This document shows positions 17,505 to 27,816 of a DNA stretch of 64,000 bases, piece after piece (positions within the stretch are counted from its first letter, which is position 1; each line of letters starts with the position of its first letter). The position numbers were made by a program, and so were the translations under genes. Source of the DNA: Saccharicrinis sp963667815 (GTDB taxonomy: Bacteria > Bacteroidota > Bacteroidia > Bacteroidales > Marinilabiliaceae); the NCBI GenBank assembly GCA_963667815.1, contig OY764021.1; one strand, given 5' to 3'. The notes under the pieces were generated by a model. The model did no database searches. It was given only the letters and a program-made list of their open reading frames with translations, and had not been told where the DNA came from.

Positions 17505-18806
17505 ATGGGACAAATTTCAAATGTTCATGCTCGTGAGATTCTTGACTCACGTGGAAATCCTACTGTTGAAGTAGAGGTAACTTTAGAATGTGGTGTTGTA
17601 GGTCGTGCTGCTGTACCTTCTGGAGCATCTACTGGTGAGCACGAAGCACTAGAGCTAAGAGATGGTGATAAAGGTCGTTATTTAGGAAAAGGTGTAGAAA
17701 AAGCCGTAGCTAATGTTAATGATGTTATCGCTCCTGAATTAGTAGGTTTTAGCGTTTTAGATCAAGTTGGTGTTGATACAAAAATGCTTGAAATGGATGG
17801 TACTAAAACTAAAAGTAAGTTAGGTGCTAACGCTATTTTAGGTGTATCATTAGCAACTGCAAAAGCTGCTGCTGAGTACTTAGAAATGCCATTATACCGT
17901 TATATTGGTGGTACTAATGCTTGTACTTTACCTGTTCCAATGATGAATATTATCAATGGTGGTTCTCACTCTGATGCTACTATTGCTTTCCAAGAGTTCA
18001 TGATTCGTCCTATTGGAGCTCCTACTTTTAAAGAAGGTTTACGTATGGGTGCTGAAGTATTCCATGCATTAGCTAAAGTATTAAAAGGAAAAGGTCTTTC
18101 TACTGCTGTTGGTGATGAAGGTGGTTTCGCTCCAATGTTAGGTGGTACTGAAGAGGCCATTGATTGTATTTTAACAGCAATCAAAAATGCTGGTTATAAG
18201 CCAGGTCGTGCAGAAGATGGTGGTGATGTTTCAATCGCTATGGACTGTGCTTCTTCTGAGTTCTACAAAGATGGTGTATATGATTATAGCATTTTTGAGC
18301 CAAATGGTGTTAAGAGAAATTCAGAAGAGCAAGCAGCTTATTTAGCTGATCTTGTTGCTAAATATCCTATCGATTCTATCGAAGACGGTATGGATGAGAA
18401 CGATTGGGACGGATGGGTTGCATTAAATACTAAAATTGGTGATAAGTGCCAGTTAGTAGGTGATGACTTATTTGTAACTAACGTTGACTACTTGAAAAAA
18501 GGTATTGAATTAGGAGCTGCTAACTCAATCCTTATTAAAGTTAACCAAATTGGTACTTTAACTGAAACTTTAAATGCAATTGAAATGGCTCATAGAGCTG
18601 GATATACTTCAGTAACATCTCACCGTTCAGGTGAAACTGAAGACGCTACAATTGCTGATATTGCTGTGGCTACTAACAGTGGACAAATCAAAACAGGTTC
18701 ATTAAGCCGTTCTGACCGTATGGCTAAGTACAACCAACTTCTTCGTATTGAGGAAGAATTAGGTGCTAGTGCTGTTTACGGTTATGCAAAAGTAAAAAAA
18801 GCATAA
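17505..18806 (+). CDS. eno: Enolase (phosphopyruvate hydratase)
   Basis: Enolase converts 2-phosphoglycerate to phosphoenolpyruvate in glycolysis. The 433-residue length is normal. Catalytic and magnesium-binding features are visible: GASTGEHEALELRDG, VGDEGGFAP, SIEDGMDENDW, and SHRSGETED near residue 370. It is flanked by terminators on both sides, so it is most likely a single-gene transcript, and its codons look biased as in a highly expressed gene. Confidence 0.98.
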   Translation: MGQISNVHAREILDSRGNPTVEVEVTLECGVVGRAAVPSGASTGEHEALELRDGDKGRYLGKGVEKAVANVNDVIAPELVGFSVLDQVGVDTKMLEMDGTKTKSKLGANAILGVSLATAKAAAEYLEMPLYRYIGGTNACTLPVPMMNIINGGSHSDATIAFQEFMIRPIGAPTFKEGLRMGAEVFHALAKVLKGKGLSTAVGDEGGFAPMLGGTEEAIDCILTAIKNAGYKPGRAEDGGDVSIAMDCASSEFYKDGVYDYSIFEPNGVKRNSEEQAAYLADLVAKYPIDSIEDGMDENDWDGWVALNTKIGDKCQLVGDDLFVTNVDYLKKGIELGAANSILIKVNQIGTLTETLNAIEMAHRAGYTSVTSHRSGETEDATIADIAVATNSGQIKTGSLSRSDRMAKYNQLLRIEEELGASAVYGYAKVKKA

Positions 18807-18833
18807 TTACTACAGGTAATTAGTTTATTATAT

Positions 18834-18863
18834 AAGGGGCGTCAATTTGATGCCCCTTTTTTT
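18834..18863 (+). terminator. Intrinsic terminator after eno
   Basis: AAGGGGCGTCA and TGATGCCCCTT form an 11-base-pair stem (one G-U) with a three-base loop, followed by TTTTT. It lies 27 bases after the eno stop. The last bases overlap the stop codon of the convergent sensor gene, so the stem may also affect transcripts arriving from the minus strand, although the U tract is poor in that direction. Confidence 0.85.
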
Positions 18864-21800
18864 ATGCGTCTTTATGAAATTCACTGGGTAGTTTTCCGAA
18901 TTGCTTGTGAAAGCATTTTGAGAAGTATGACGGATTATTGAAACCTACTAAAAAGCATATTTCATTAATTCTGTATTCTCCTTCTATTATTAGTTTAGCT
19001 GCTTTTTTAAGTTTATAGACCCTTAAATAATCATTAGGAGTCATTCCTGAAATTCCTTTAATTTTTCGTTGTAAATTCGATCTGCTCATAGATAAAGCAT
19101 TTGCTAAATTTTCAATGGAATACTCCGGATCAAGCAGGCTATTTTCTATTTCTTTATTTAATTTGTTCAGGAATTCTTCATCTTTTTTGTTATTAGCTAA
19201 ACTTCCATAGGGCACAAAAGGTGTATTTGCAAATTTTTCTAAAATTATCTGTCGGTTTTTAAGAAGGCTGTTTACCTGTGCTTTTAGATAATCTAGTGAG
19301 AATGGTTTTTCAATATAACTATCAGCGCCAAAATCCAAACCTTCAATTTTAGTATCTAAATTGGTTTTTGCAGATAATAATATGATAGGAATGTGACTAG
19401 ATTGTTCGTTTTCTCTTGCTTTTTGTACAAGTTCTATTCCATCAACTTCCGGCATCATTACATCACTTATTATGATGCTTATTGTTGTGTTTTCAAGAAT
19501 TTCTAATGCTATTCTTCCGTTTTCCGCAGTATAAATGGTGTATTCTAATTTTAGATTTTTTTCAAGAAAATTGCTCAGATCTTCATTATCTTCAACAATT
19601 AGTATAGATGGTTTTTCATTTGATTCTGCATGTGAAGTTAAATTACTTTGATTATTTTGTGGTTTTAGTTGTGTAGGGATCCTCTTCTCTTGTTTTATTT
19701 CTGATTTTAGATTTGTACTGATTGTAATTTGAAAGATACATTTACCTTCTCTTGATTCTATCAGTTTTAGATTTCCATTATGCTTTTCGGCAAGCTGTCT
19801 TGAAAATGCAAGACCAATACCGGTTCCATTCTTTTTATCATCATTATTTGTTGCATCAACCTGAAAGAATGGATCAAAGATTCTTTCCTGATATTTTATT
19901 GGAATGCCCTGACCATCATCAGCCACTTCTATAATTACAAAATCTTCACTTTTTTTCAGTGAGATAGTAACTGTTGAATGTGTGAATTTTATAGCGTTGG
20001 TCATTAGATTACTAAATATTTTTGTAATTCCATCCCTATCAGCATTACACGTAATTGTTGTATCCGGTATTTGAGTATTAATAGATATGTTTCTTTGGGA
20101 AGCTGTAGGTTTAAATCTATAACAGATATCTGCAATTAGAGAGTTAAACTCAAGTGGTTCGAACTTAAGTTTATAACTATTATCTTCAATTTTTCGGAAA
20201 TCAAGTAACTGATTGATCAGATTTAATAATCTATCTGCATTTTTATCTATTACTTTAATATTATCATCTAACTCCTGTTGGCTAATTTTCTTTGTTTTTA
20301 TGCAATCTAGAGGAGCCTTTATTAGGCTGATAGGAGTTCTGATTTCGTGTGCAATATTGGTAAAGAAATTTATTTTTGATATGTAGGTTTCCTTTTCTTT
20401 TTTAATTCTAAAATCCTCCAATTTTTTATTTTGACGGGTTTGTGAAATACTAACATAGTTTTTAATGATTAACAGGATTATGCCTGCCATAATTAAGAAA
20501 TAAAGGAGGTAGGCATAATTTGTCTTCCAGAATGGTGGAAGAATGGTGATTTTTATATAGTCTCCTTCGTTATTCCATTTTCCGTCATTATTAGCTCCTT
20601 TAACACGAAATATATATTCTCCATGCTTTAAATTAATGTAAGATGCTTGATTTGGAGAATTAGTTTGAATCCATCGGCTATTTAAGTTTTCTAATATATA
20701 AGCATTGGTGTTTTTTGATGGAGCCTGATAACTTAAATTAACAAAGCTTATTCTGAATGAGGCCTCATTATGTTTTAACGTAATATGTTTGGTTGAATTT
20801 AGTAATTCAATAAAGGAGGTGTCGTTATTTTGTAATACATCTGTGTCAAGTAATTCAAAGTTGGTTATAATAACAGGTGGATTATATTTATTTTCCTTTA
20901 TTTCGTTGGGATAAAAGGCATTAAAACCATTGATTCCACCAAAATAAAATTTACCGTTTTTTGTTTTTAATGAAGAACGATAGTTAAATTGGTTGCTTTG
21001 CAATCCATCCTCCTGAGTATAAGTTTTAATTTTTTTTGTATTTAGATCGATACATGAGATACCCATGTTTGTACTAACCCAAATATTACCATAATTATCA
21101 TCAATTACTCCATATACTACATTGTTTGGTAATCCATCTAAACTATTTATGGTATAAAAATCGTCTGTATCATAATTGTATTTACTCACTCCCCCACCTT
21201 CGGTTGAGAACCATAACCTCTTTTGTTTGTCCAGGTATACATCTGATATTTTATTGAAAGGAAGTGATTTTTTATCGTCTTTAATATTTCTATAGTTTTT
21301 CCACGTTTTCGATTGCTTATTGTATTTAAATACACCTTCACCATATCCTGCAACCCAGAAATTACCTTGATGATCATCTGTCATATCATATACAAAACCT
21401 TGTACTTCTTTAATTCGAGTAAAGTTATCTGTGGAGGGATTAAAGCGATTCAGTCCAGCTGTTGTTCCAATATATAATTGATCATCTTCTGATTTGTAAA
21501 GTGAAAATACACAGTTGTCATTAAGAGAATTAGGATCATCTTGGTTAAATTGATAATTTTTGAACTTACCAGTTTTCAGATCCATTACATCTAGTCCACG
21601 AGAAAAGGTGCCAATCCATAGTTTTTCATTGAATATGGTTAGTGCATGTATGTTATGATAACTTATTTCTGATTTATCATTATTGGGTAAATAAGTTTTA
21701 AATTGTTTTGTTATGGTATTAAAATAGTTTAATCCTCCATCCTCTGTTGCAATCCAAAGATTTCCTTTTTCATCCTCACAAAATTGACTAACAGCCTTAC

Positions 21801-22893
21801 CTGATAAACTATTTTTTGGAGGATGTGGATAATAATATTCAATTACCTGGCTATTGGGAGACAAATAATTTATACCTCCGAAATAGGTGCCAATCCAAAT
21901 GCCATCTTCTCTGTCTTTATAAATAGCATATACATTCTGATCACTTAAACTTTTAGGGTCAAGAGGATCATCGATTCTGGAGTATTCGGTTGTGTTTTTA
22001 TTGAAAAGATATAAGCCGTCATCTGACCCAATTAATAATTCGTCTTTTGTGTATTCGAAAATGGATCGGATATGTGTTATATAAGTTTCTGATTGATGAG
22101 TAAAAAACGAAGTGAATTCATTAGCTGTGCGATTAAACTTTACCAGTCCACCCTCCCATGTTCCTAACCAAAAAATGCCTTCAGAATCTTCAAATATAGA
22201 CAAGACCTCCGGATCAGACATAGGACTATTTTTATCGCGAGTTCCGTAGGTAACAAACTCCGCTGTTTCTTTATTGTATGTACTTAATCCATTCCTGGAG
22301 CCAAACCAAATGTTTCCTGCATAATCTTTAAATACTCTCCAAACAACATTTGATCTGATGGTTTGATTGTCGTTTCCTGCTATATATTGGGTAAGGACTT
22401 GTGATTTTTTGTTAAAACAAAAAGCTCCCTGGCTTCTGGTTCCAATCCATATTTTGTCATTATTTTCAGCCTGAATGGAAGTAACCCCAGTGTTAATAGA
22501 AATACCATCAGCGGTTTTATAAGTAAATGGTTGAAATGTTTCTGTATTTGGGTTAAAAATATATATCCTGCTATCAGTACCAACCCATATTCTATTGTCA
22601 ATATCCTGAAATAGACTAATAACAAAATTATTGCCTAAAGATTGACTGTTGTTAATTTCATGTTTAAAGATTTTAAACTCATTTCCATCAAATCTGTTTA
22701 GTCCATCATTTGTACCAAACCACATAAAACCACGATTATCTTGAATTATACACTGAATTGTATTTTCTGATAATCCATTATTCACTTCATACTTTCTAAA
22801 ATTCATATGAATCGCTTTAATTGATATCGGCTGAATTAATAGAAATAGAAGAATTAAATTTATTTGTGTAAAAGATTTCCTGAGACTTTTCAT
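18862..22893 (-). CDS. Hybrid two-component system sensor/regulator (HTCS) of a PUL
   Basis: This 1343-residue one-protein signalling system is typical of Bacteroidota glycan loci. In order: signal sequence (about 1-27); a periplasmic double propeller of two-component-regulator repeats (roughly 30-690, repeated IWIGT, MWFGTNDGLNRF); a Y_Y_Y domain (about 711-774); one membrane helix (about 790-810); a histidine kinase with the phosphoacceptor in NIAHEIRTP near 848; an ATPase domain with NLMTNAIKF, DDGQGIP and GTGIGLAFS; a receiver domain from about 1095 with phosphoacceptor Asp in ISDVMMPEVDG; and an AraC DNA-binding domain (about 1240-1343). It is divergent from susC and presumably senses an oligosaccharide released from the target glycan and activates the locus. 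Confidence 0.95.
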   Translation of the reverse strand: MKSLRKSFTQINLILLFLLIQPISIKAIHMNFRKYEVNNGLSENTIQCIIQDNRGFMWFGTNDGLNRFDGNEFKIFKHEINNSQSLGNNFVISLFQDIDNRIWVGTDSRIYIFNPNTETFQPFTYKTADGISINTGVTSIQAENNDKIWIGTRSQGAFCFNKKSQVLTQYIAGNDNQTIRSNVVWRVFKDYAGNIWFGSRNGLSTYNKETAEFVTYGTRDKNSPMSDPEVLSIFEDSEGIFWLGTWEGGLVKFNRTANEFTSFFTHQSETYITHIRSIFEYTKDELLIGSDDGLYLFNKNTTEYSRIDDPLDPKSLSDQNVYAIYKDREDGIWIGTYFGGINYLSPNSQVIEYYYPHPPKNSLSGKAVSQFCEDEKGNLWIATEDGGLNYFNTITKQFKTYLPNNDKSEISYHNIHALTIFNEKLWIGTFSRGLDVMDLKTGKFKNYQFNQDDPNSLNDNCVFSLYKSEDDQLYIGTTAGLNRFNPSTDNFTRIKEVQGFVYDMTDDHQGNFWVAGYGEGVFKYNKQSKTWKNYRNIKDDKKSLPFNKISDVYLDKQKRLWFSTEGGGVSKYNYDTDDFYTINSLDGLPNNVVYGVIDDNYGNIWVSTNMGISCIDLNTKKIKTYTQEDGLQSNQFNYRSSLKTKNGKFYFGGINGFNAFYPNEIKENKYNPPVIITNFELLDTDVLQNNDTSFIELLNSTKHITLKHNEASFRISFVNLSYQAPSKNTNAYILENLNSRWIQTNSPNQASYINLKHGEYIFRVKGANNDGKWNNEGDYIKITILPPFWKTNYAYLLYFLIMAGIILLIIKNYVSISQTRQNKKLEDFRIKKEKETYISKINFFTNIAHEIRTPISLIKAPLDCIKTKKISQQELDDNIKVIDKNADRLLNLINQLLDFRKIEDNSYKLKFEPLEFNSLIADICYRFKPTASQRNISINTQIPDTTITCNADRDGITKIFSNLMTNAIKFTHSTVTISLKKSEDFVIIEVADDGQGIPIKYQERIFDPFFQVDATNNDDKKNGTGIGLAFSRQLAEKHNGNLKLIESREGKCIFQITISTNLKSEIKQEKRIPTQLKPQNNQSNLTSHAESNEKPSILIVEDNEDLSNFLEKNLKLEYTIYTAENGRIALEILENTTISIIISDVMMPEVDGIELVQKARENEQSSHIPIILLSAKTNLDTKIEGLDFGADSYIEKPFSLDYLKAQVNSLLKNRQIILEKFANTPFVPYGSLANNKKDEEFLNKLNKEIENSLLDPEYSIENLANALSMSRSNLQRKIKGISGMTPNDYLRVYKLKKAAKLIIEGEYRINEICFLVGFNNPSYFSKCFHKQFGKLPSEFHKDA

Positions 22894-23032
22894 TACGCTA
22901 CGATTCTTACTTTACTATCTTAATTACAATAACAATAATGGATTAATTCGTGATAAAGGATAACAGAAATTAGTCATAAAGTAACACAAATTAGTAACTT
23001 CTATGAGTAATAGTAAGGTTTTTCTTGTATGA

Positions 23033-23088
23033 CCAGTAAATTATATTGATTGCTTAAATAGTGGCATTTTATTAAGGCCCAGTAAATT
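23033..23088 (+). promoter_or_regulatory. Direct repeats upstream of susC, candidate HTCS operator
   Basis: The 10-mer CCAGTAAATT occurs at 23033-23042 and again at 23079-23088, 46 bases apart, in the divergent region between the sensor gene and susC. The second copy is followed by TTACTTTG (23088-23095), close to the TAnnTTTG -7 consensus of Bacteroidota. The pair could be the binding site of the AraC domain of the divergent sensor. This is inferred from position only. Confidence 0.35.
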
Positions 23089-23150
23089 TACTTTGTTACC
23101 AGGAAGTTTAGATTCCTTTAATAAAAGTGTTAACTAAAAAATCAAAGGTT

Positions 23151-26141
23151 ATGAAAAAAATGTTGGCAGTTATACTACTGCTTGTTCCTCTTGGGTTATT
23201 AGCCCAAACAATAAACCTAAAAGGAAGGGTTACTGACAAAGGGGGAGAGCCTATTCCTGGTGTAAATGTTTTTATTCAGGAAACAACAAAAGGAACTATT
23301 ACTGATATAGAAGGGTATTACACTATTGTTGTAGAACCCAATCAAACAGTGAAGTTTTCATTTATCGGAATGAAAGACCAGGAAATTGTTTACAATGGTC
23401 AGGCTACATTAGATGTTACCATGGTAAGCGAAGATGAATTGGTAGATGAAGTTGTTGTAATCGGTTATCAAACAGTAAAAAAAGCTGATTTAACAGGTGC
23501 AGTTGGAGTTTTTAAACCAGATGAATTAAAGAGTAGTGTTGTTACTGGTTCAGTAGGTGAAATGCTAGGAACCATGAGTGGTGTGTTTTCTCGTACAGAA
23601 GGTAAACCTGGTGCCGAAGGATGGGTCGAGATCAGAGGAACAAAATCTTTTGGATCAAGTCAACCATTATATGTTATCGACGGAATCGCAGTAGAAGGTG
23701 GAGCTAATCGTGATTTTAACTTTAATGATATTCAATCTATACAGGTTTTAAAAGATGCATCAGCTGCGGCAATTTATGGATCGAGAGCTGCAAATGGTGT
23801 TATTATTATTACAACAAAAAGCGGAAGTAAAGGCCCTATGAAAATTGAAATGTCTGCTAAAAACAGCTTTCAATGGTTACCTAAATATGATTTAACAAAC
23901 AGAGATCAGTGGATTGAGTTAAATGATATGGCTTTTGAAAATAATGGATTTGCAACTGCCAGCCACTTTGATGGAGATACAGATTGGCAGGAAGAAACAT
24001 TTAAAACGGGTGTGATTGAAGATTATAATATCTCATTTTCAGGGGGCGCTGACAATAATAATTATTTTATTTCAGCTAACTATCAATCAAATTCCGGAAC
24101 TACTATCGGAACAGAAAGTAATAGATTAACTATACGTGCTAATACATCGGCAACGAGAGATTTTGGCGAAAAAGTATCCTTTAAAATTGGTGAGAATATC
24201 ATTGTTAGTAATTATGATATTGATGAGTTGGACACGAACCCTATTATTGATGTTTATCGCATGTTACCAACAATTTCAAAGTATAATGAAAATAATGCAG
24301 GAGGATTTGGTTATGGAGATGGAGGTAGAGATGTTACTTTCGGAACAAATCCCTTTGCTAAAGAAAAGTTGACAGACACGCATAACCAAAATATGAGAGT
24401 CAGAGGTAATGTGTTTACAGAACTTTCATTCTTTTCTAAATTAAAATACAAGCTGAATATTGGTTTTGAAACCAGCTTTGATGAGCATCGTTATATCCGT
24501 AAAGAGGGTAATTGGACATATAATCAGCCTTGGGATCCATCATCACTGAATAAAAATAAAGCAAGATTTAATTCAATGGTGTACGATAATACTCTTGAAT
24601 ATAATGACTCTTTTGGTGAACATACTGTTGCTGCTGTAGTTGGAACCAGTTTTATGGATCAGAATTATGAACAATTGTGGGGTTCTAAAAATGAAATATT
24701 AAGTACCAGTGATGGAACTTATTTTGAACAACTTAATGCAGCAACTGTAGATCCAAGAACGGGAGGTTACAGAGACATGACCAAACTATTTTCAGTATTT
24801 GGTAGAATAAATTATTCATACGGAGATCGTTACTTATTTAGTGCTACAGTAAGACGTGATGAGTCATCAAAGTTTGGTCCTAATTTTAGCCATGGAGTAT
24901 TTCCATCTGTTTCTGGTGCATGGAAAATTAGTAGCGAAGAATTCTTTAATGTTTCATGGATGAATACATTAAAAGTAAGAGCTAATTATGGAGTTTTAGG
25001 TAGTTCGAATATTGGACCTTGGGACTATGTTGCTTTTATAAATTCATTTCCTCAAGCTGTGTTTGGAACTGATCAATCGGTTGTAAACGGACAAACACAA
25101 GTTAAGTTGGTTAATGATGACTTAAAGTGGGAAGAATTACATCAGATGAATATTGGTGTTGATTTATCATTCTTCGATAATAGATTAGATGTTACTGGCG
25201 AATACTTTAAATCAGAAACCAAAGACGTTTTAACTGGTATGCAGATTTTGATGACTACTGGTAATAACGGGGGTAATCCTAATGTTAACGCAGCAACTCT
25301 TCAAAATACAGGTGTTGAATTATCACTTACCTGGCGAGATATGATTGGTGATTTAAAATATAGTGTAAATGCAAATGTTTCAACAGTTAAGAACAAGATT
25401 ATTGAATTAGGATACGGACGTGAGTTTTTTACTCAATGGAACACCAGATCATATGTGGGTAAACCTATTGGAGAATGGTATCTAATTAAAACAGATGGTT
25501 TATTCAGAAGTGAGCAAGAAGTACTTAATCATGTTGATTCAAATGGTAACCTAATTCAACCTAATGCAAAACCAGGGGATATCAGATATGTTGATTTTAA
25601 CGATGATGGTACAATAACAGATGCTGACCGTCAGTATATTGGCAGTCCATGGCCTGATTTACAGTTAGGAATCAATGCTTCTATAGAATGGAAAGGATTT
25701 GATCTTCAACTTCAAATGGCAGGTTCTTTTGGACATAAAGTTTTCAATGGACCAAGAAGTACAATGGATAGATTTGATGATAACTCCAATTATAGAGCTG
25801 ATTACGATGCCTGGTCATTGGATAATCCTAATGCAAAAGATCCACGTCCGTTATATCAGGACAGTAGAAATGCAAGGGGTAATCAGGATCGCTGGATTGA
25901 AAATGGTTCGTACTTAAGGTTACGACAAATGGCGCTTGGATATACTGTTCCTAAGCAGGTGTTAGGAAATGCAATAGATAAAGTTCGTGTGTTTGTAAAT
26001 GCTCAAAACTTACTCACTTTTACAAAATATAATGGCCTGGATCCAGAATTCAGAAACTCAAATATTTGGGAAAGAGGACATGATTATGGAGCATTCCCAA
26101 ATCCTAAAGCAGTTACTATTGGTGCGCAATTAACTTTTTAA
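23151..26141 (+). CDS. SusC/RagA-type TonB-dependent outer-membrane transporter
   Basis: This is the energised importer of the locus, taking oligosaccharides across the outer membrane. From the ATG at 23151 it has 996 residues: signal peptide MKKMLAVILLLVPLGLLAQ, a carboxypeptidase-regulatory-like domain (LKGRVTDKGGEPIPGVNVF, about 23-100), a TonB plug (about 105-225, with QPLYVIDGIAVEG and ASAAAIYGSRAANGVIIITTK), then a 22-strand barrel ending in an aromatic residue. A GTG eight codons upstream (23127) keeps the frame open but adds a non-signal-like start, so it was not used. It is immediately upstream of its partner susD. Confidence 0.95.
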   Translation: MKKMLAVILLLVPLGLLAQTINLKGRVTDKGGEPIPGVNVFIQETTKGTITDIEGYYTIVVEPNQTVKFSFIGMKDQEIVYNGQATLDVTMVSEDELVDEVVVIGYQTVKKADLTGAVGVFKPDELKSSVVTGSVGEMLGTMSGVFSRTEGKPGAEGWVEIRGTKSFGSSQPLYVIDGIAVEGGANRDFNFNDIQSIQVLKDASAAAIYGSRAANGVIIITTKSGSKGPMKIEMSAKNSFQWLPKYDLTNRDQWIELNDMAFENNGFATASHFDGDTDWQEETFKTGVIEDYNISFSGGADNNNYFISANYQSNSGTTIGTESNRLTIRANTSATRDFGEKVSFKIGENIIVSNYDIDELDTNPIIDVYRMLPTISKYNENNAGGFGYGDGGRDVTFGTNPFAKEKLTDTHNQNMRVRGNVFTELSFFSKLKYKLNIGFETSFDEHRYIRKEGNWTYNQPWDPSSLNKNKARFNSMVYDNTLEYNDSFGEHTVAAVVGTSFMDQNYEQLWGSKNEILSTSDGTYFEQLNAATVDPRTGGYRDMTKLFSVFGRINYSYGDRYLFSATVRRDESSKFGPNFSHGVFPSVSGAWKISSEEFFNVSWMNTLKVRANYGVLGSSNIGPWDYVAFINSFPQAVFGTDQSVVNGQTQVKLVNDDLKWEELHQMNIGVDLSFFDNRLDVTGEYFKSETKDVLTGMQILMTTGNNGGNPNVNAATLQNTGVELSLTWRDMIGDLKYSVNANVSTVKNKIIELGYGREFFTQWNTRSYVGKPIGEWYLIKTDGLFRSEQEVLNHVDSNGNLIQPNAKPGDIRYVDFNDDGTITDADRQYIGSPWPDLQLGINASIEWKGFDLQLQMAGSFGHKVFNGPRSTMDRFDDNSNYRADYDAWSLDNPNAKDPRPLYQDSRNARGNQDRWIENGSYLRLRQMALGYTVPKQVLGNAIDKVRVFVNAQNLLTFTKYNGLDPEFRNSNIWERGHDYGAFPNPKAVTIGAQLTF

Positions 26142-26180
26142 GAGATGAATAAAAGCATATTTCTATTAAAAATTAGATTA

Positions 26181-27746
26181 ATGAAAAAGATTCTATATAC
26201 ATTATTATTGTCATGCCTCTTAATCAGTTCATGTGATGTGGAGGTGACAAATCCCAATGATCTGGAAGTAAAAATATTCTGGAAAACAGAAGCGGATGCA
26301 CAGAGTGGCTTAAATGCCGTTTACAATATGTTCTACAAACCTGGTTTATATACTCGTTGGATTTGGTTTAGATACGATTTGGCTTCTGATGAAGCTTTTA
26401 GCTCAAGTCCCTGGTTAGAGTTAGCAGACTGGACACGTTTTAACTACGCCAATTATAACTTTTGGGAAGGTAATGCATGGACTTACAGAGACTCTTATGA
26501 AGCAATTTATAGAGCAAACCAAGTGTTGCATTATACGCCGGAAATTACATTTGGTAGTGAAACAGATAAGACTTATGTATTAGGTCAGGCTTACTTTTTA
26601 AGAGCACTTCATTACTATAATCTTGCTCTTTTATGGGGAAGTGAAAATAACAGTTTAGCAATTGTATTAGAACCTTCAAGTCCTGGAGATACTCCAGAAG
26701 GTCATAATGTAAATGAAGTATGGCAACAGGTAAAGGATGATTTAGCAAGTGCCATTAGTATGTTACCTGCAAGTTGGGATGATACAAACAAAGGGCGTGC
26801 AACAATTGGAGCAGCAAAAGCTTTAAGGGCAAAATGTTTAATGCAACAGCATGATTGGGAAGCTGCAAGACAAGAGTTAGAGTGGTTAGTTAATGGTGAA
26901 GGATCACAGTACTATGGGTTAGCAAATAACTTTAAAGATAATTTTACTCATTTAGCAGAAAATAATATTGAGTCGGTATTTGAATTACAGTATTCAGATG
27001 TACATAAAGCACCGGCAGGAGATGGAGATTTTGATATTGATCCAAATTTAGGCCAAAACAGAGCACAATTTTTTGGACCTCCGGGAATTGGTTGGACTGA
27101 TGGTGAAGCAAGAAGTTGGTTAGTGGATGAGTTCAAGAATGAATTAAATAATGATGGTGAGTATGATATCAGGTTAAAGACAAGCTTGTTTTATGAAGGG
27201 ATGGATGTAGATTTTGCCGATAATGACAGAATGTATAGTAGAGACATGGGAGCTTGGCAACAGGATAACTACAAAGGGAGAGTGTTTATTAGAAAATATG
27301 CATCTGATTATTACAGAGATTATGAGGATTACCACAATCCTATTAATATTCGGTTGATTCGTTATGCTGATGTGATGTTAATGTATGCGGAGTGTTTGGC
27401 AAATACCGCATCAGGAAGCTTAAATGAAGCTGTTGATTTAGTAAATGAAATTCGTGCTCGTGTTAATATGCCTGAATTAGCGGTTAATCATCCAGAGGCA
27501 GCAGCGGATAAAACAGCATTTTTAAAGCGTTTACAAGTTGAGCGTTCATTAGAGTTGTGTCACGAAGGACAACGATGGGCTGATTTAAAGCGTTGGGGCT
27601 TATTTGATACAAGTGCAGGTTTAGAAGAGTTAAAACAAAGAGATTCTGATTTTAACAATTTTGTAATTGGCAGACATTCTAGTCTTCCAATACCTTCAAA
27701 CGAAATAGATAATAATGCCGGATTACAACAAAATCCAAACTATTAG
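26181..27746 (+). CDS. SusD/RagB-type glycan-binding surface lipoprotein
   Basis: SusD-like proteins form a lid over the SusC barrel and bind the glycan. The 521-residue protein from ATG 26181 has a lipoprotein signal with the lipobox cysteine in LLISSCDVEV, and the C-terminal RagB/SusD signature (LKRLQVERSLELCHEGQRWADLKRW). An in-frame ATG at 26145 would add twelve residues before a proper signal peptide and is less likely. It follows susC closely. A hairpin lies just downstream of its stop. Confidence 0.95.
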   Translation: MKKILYTLLLSCLLISSCDVEVTNPNDLEVKIFWKTEADAQSGLNAVYNMFYKPGLYTRWIWFRYDLASDEAFSSSPWLELADWTRFNYANYNFWEGNAWTYRDSYEAIYRANQVLHYTPEITFGSETDKTYVLGQAYFLRALHYYNLALLWGSENNSLAIVLEPSSPGDTPEGHNVNEVWQQVKDDLASAISMLPASWDDTNKGRATIGAAKALRAKCLMQQHDWEAARQELEWLVNGEGSQYYGLANNFKDNFTHLAENNIESVFELQYSDVHKAPAGDGDFDIDPNLGQNRAQFFGPPGIGWTDGEARSWLVDEFKNELNNDGEYDIRLKTSLFYEGMDVDFADNDRMYSRDMGAWQQDNYKGRVFIRKYASDYYRDYEDYHNPINIRLIRYADVMLMYAECLANTASGSLNEAVDLVNEIRARVNMPELAVNHPEAAADKTAFLKRLQVERSLELCHEGQRWADLKRWGLFDTSAGLEELKQRDSDFNNFVIGRHSSLPIPSNEIDNNAGLQQNPNY

Positions 27747-27768
27747 CAGATAAACATTTTTATGAATG

Positions 27769-27800
27769 ATTCAGGTTGCAAATTTAATTGTAACCTGAAT
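27769..27800 (+). terminator. Intercistronic hairpin after susD
   Basis: ATTCAGGTTGCAA (27769-27781) pairs with TTGTAACCTGAAT (27788-27800), 13 base pairs with one G-U and a six-base loop. No U run follows, so it is not a strong terminator. Such stems after susCD pairs can stabilise the upstream message or reduce transcription of the downstream enzyme genes; that role is inferred here. Confidence 0.55.
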
Positions 27801-27816
27801 TTAAAAGTATTGATTT

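Noticed and set aside
23127..23150. GTG start upstream of susC
   Set aside because: It adds eight hydrophilic, lysine-rich residues before a proper signal peptide; ATG at 23151 is the better start.
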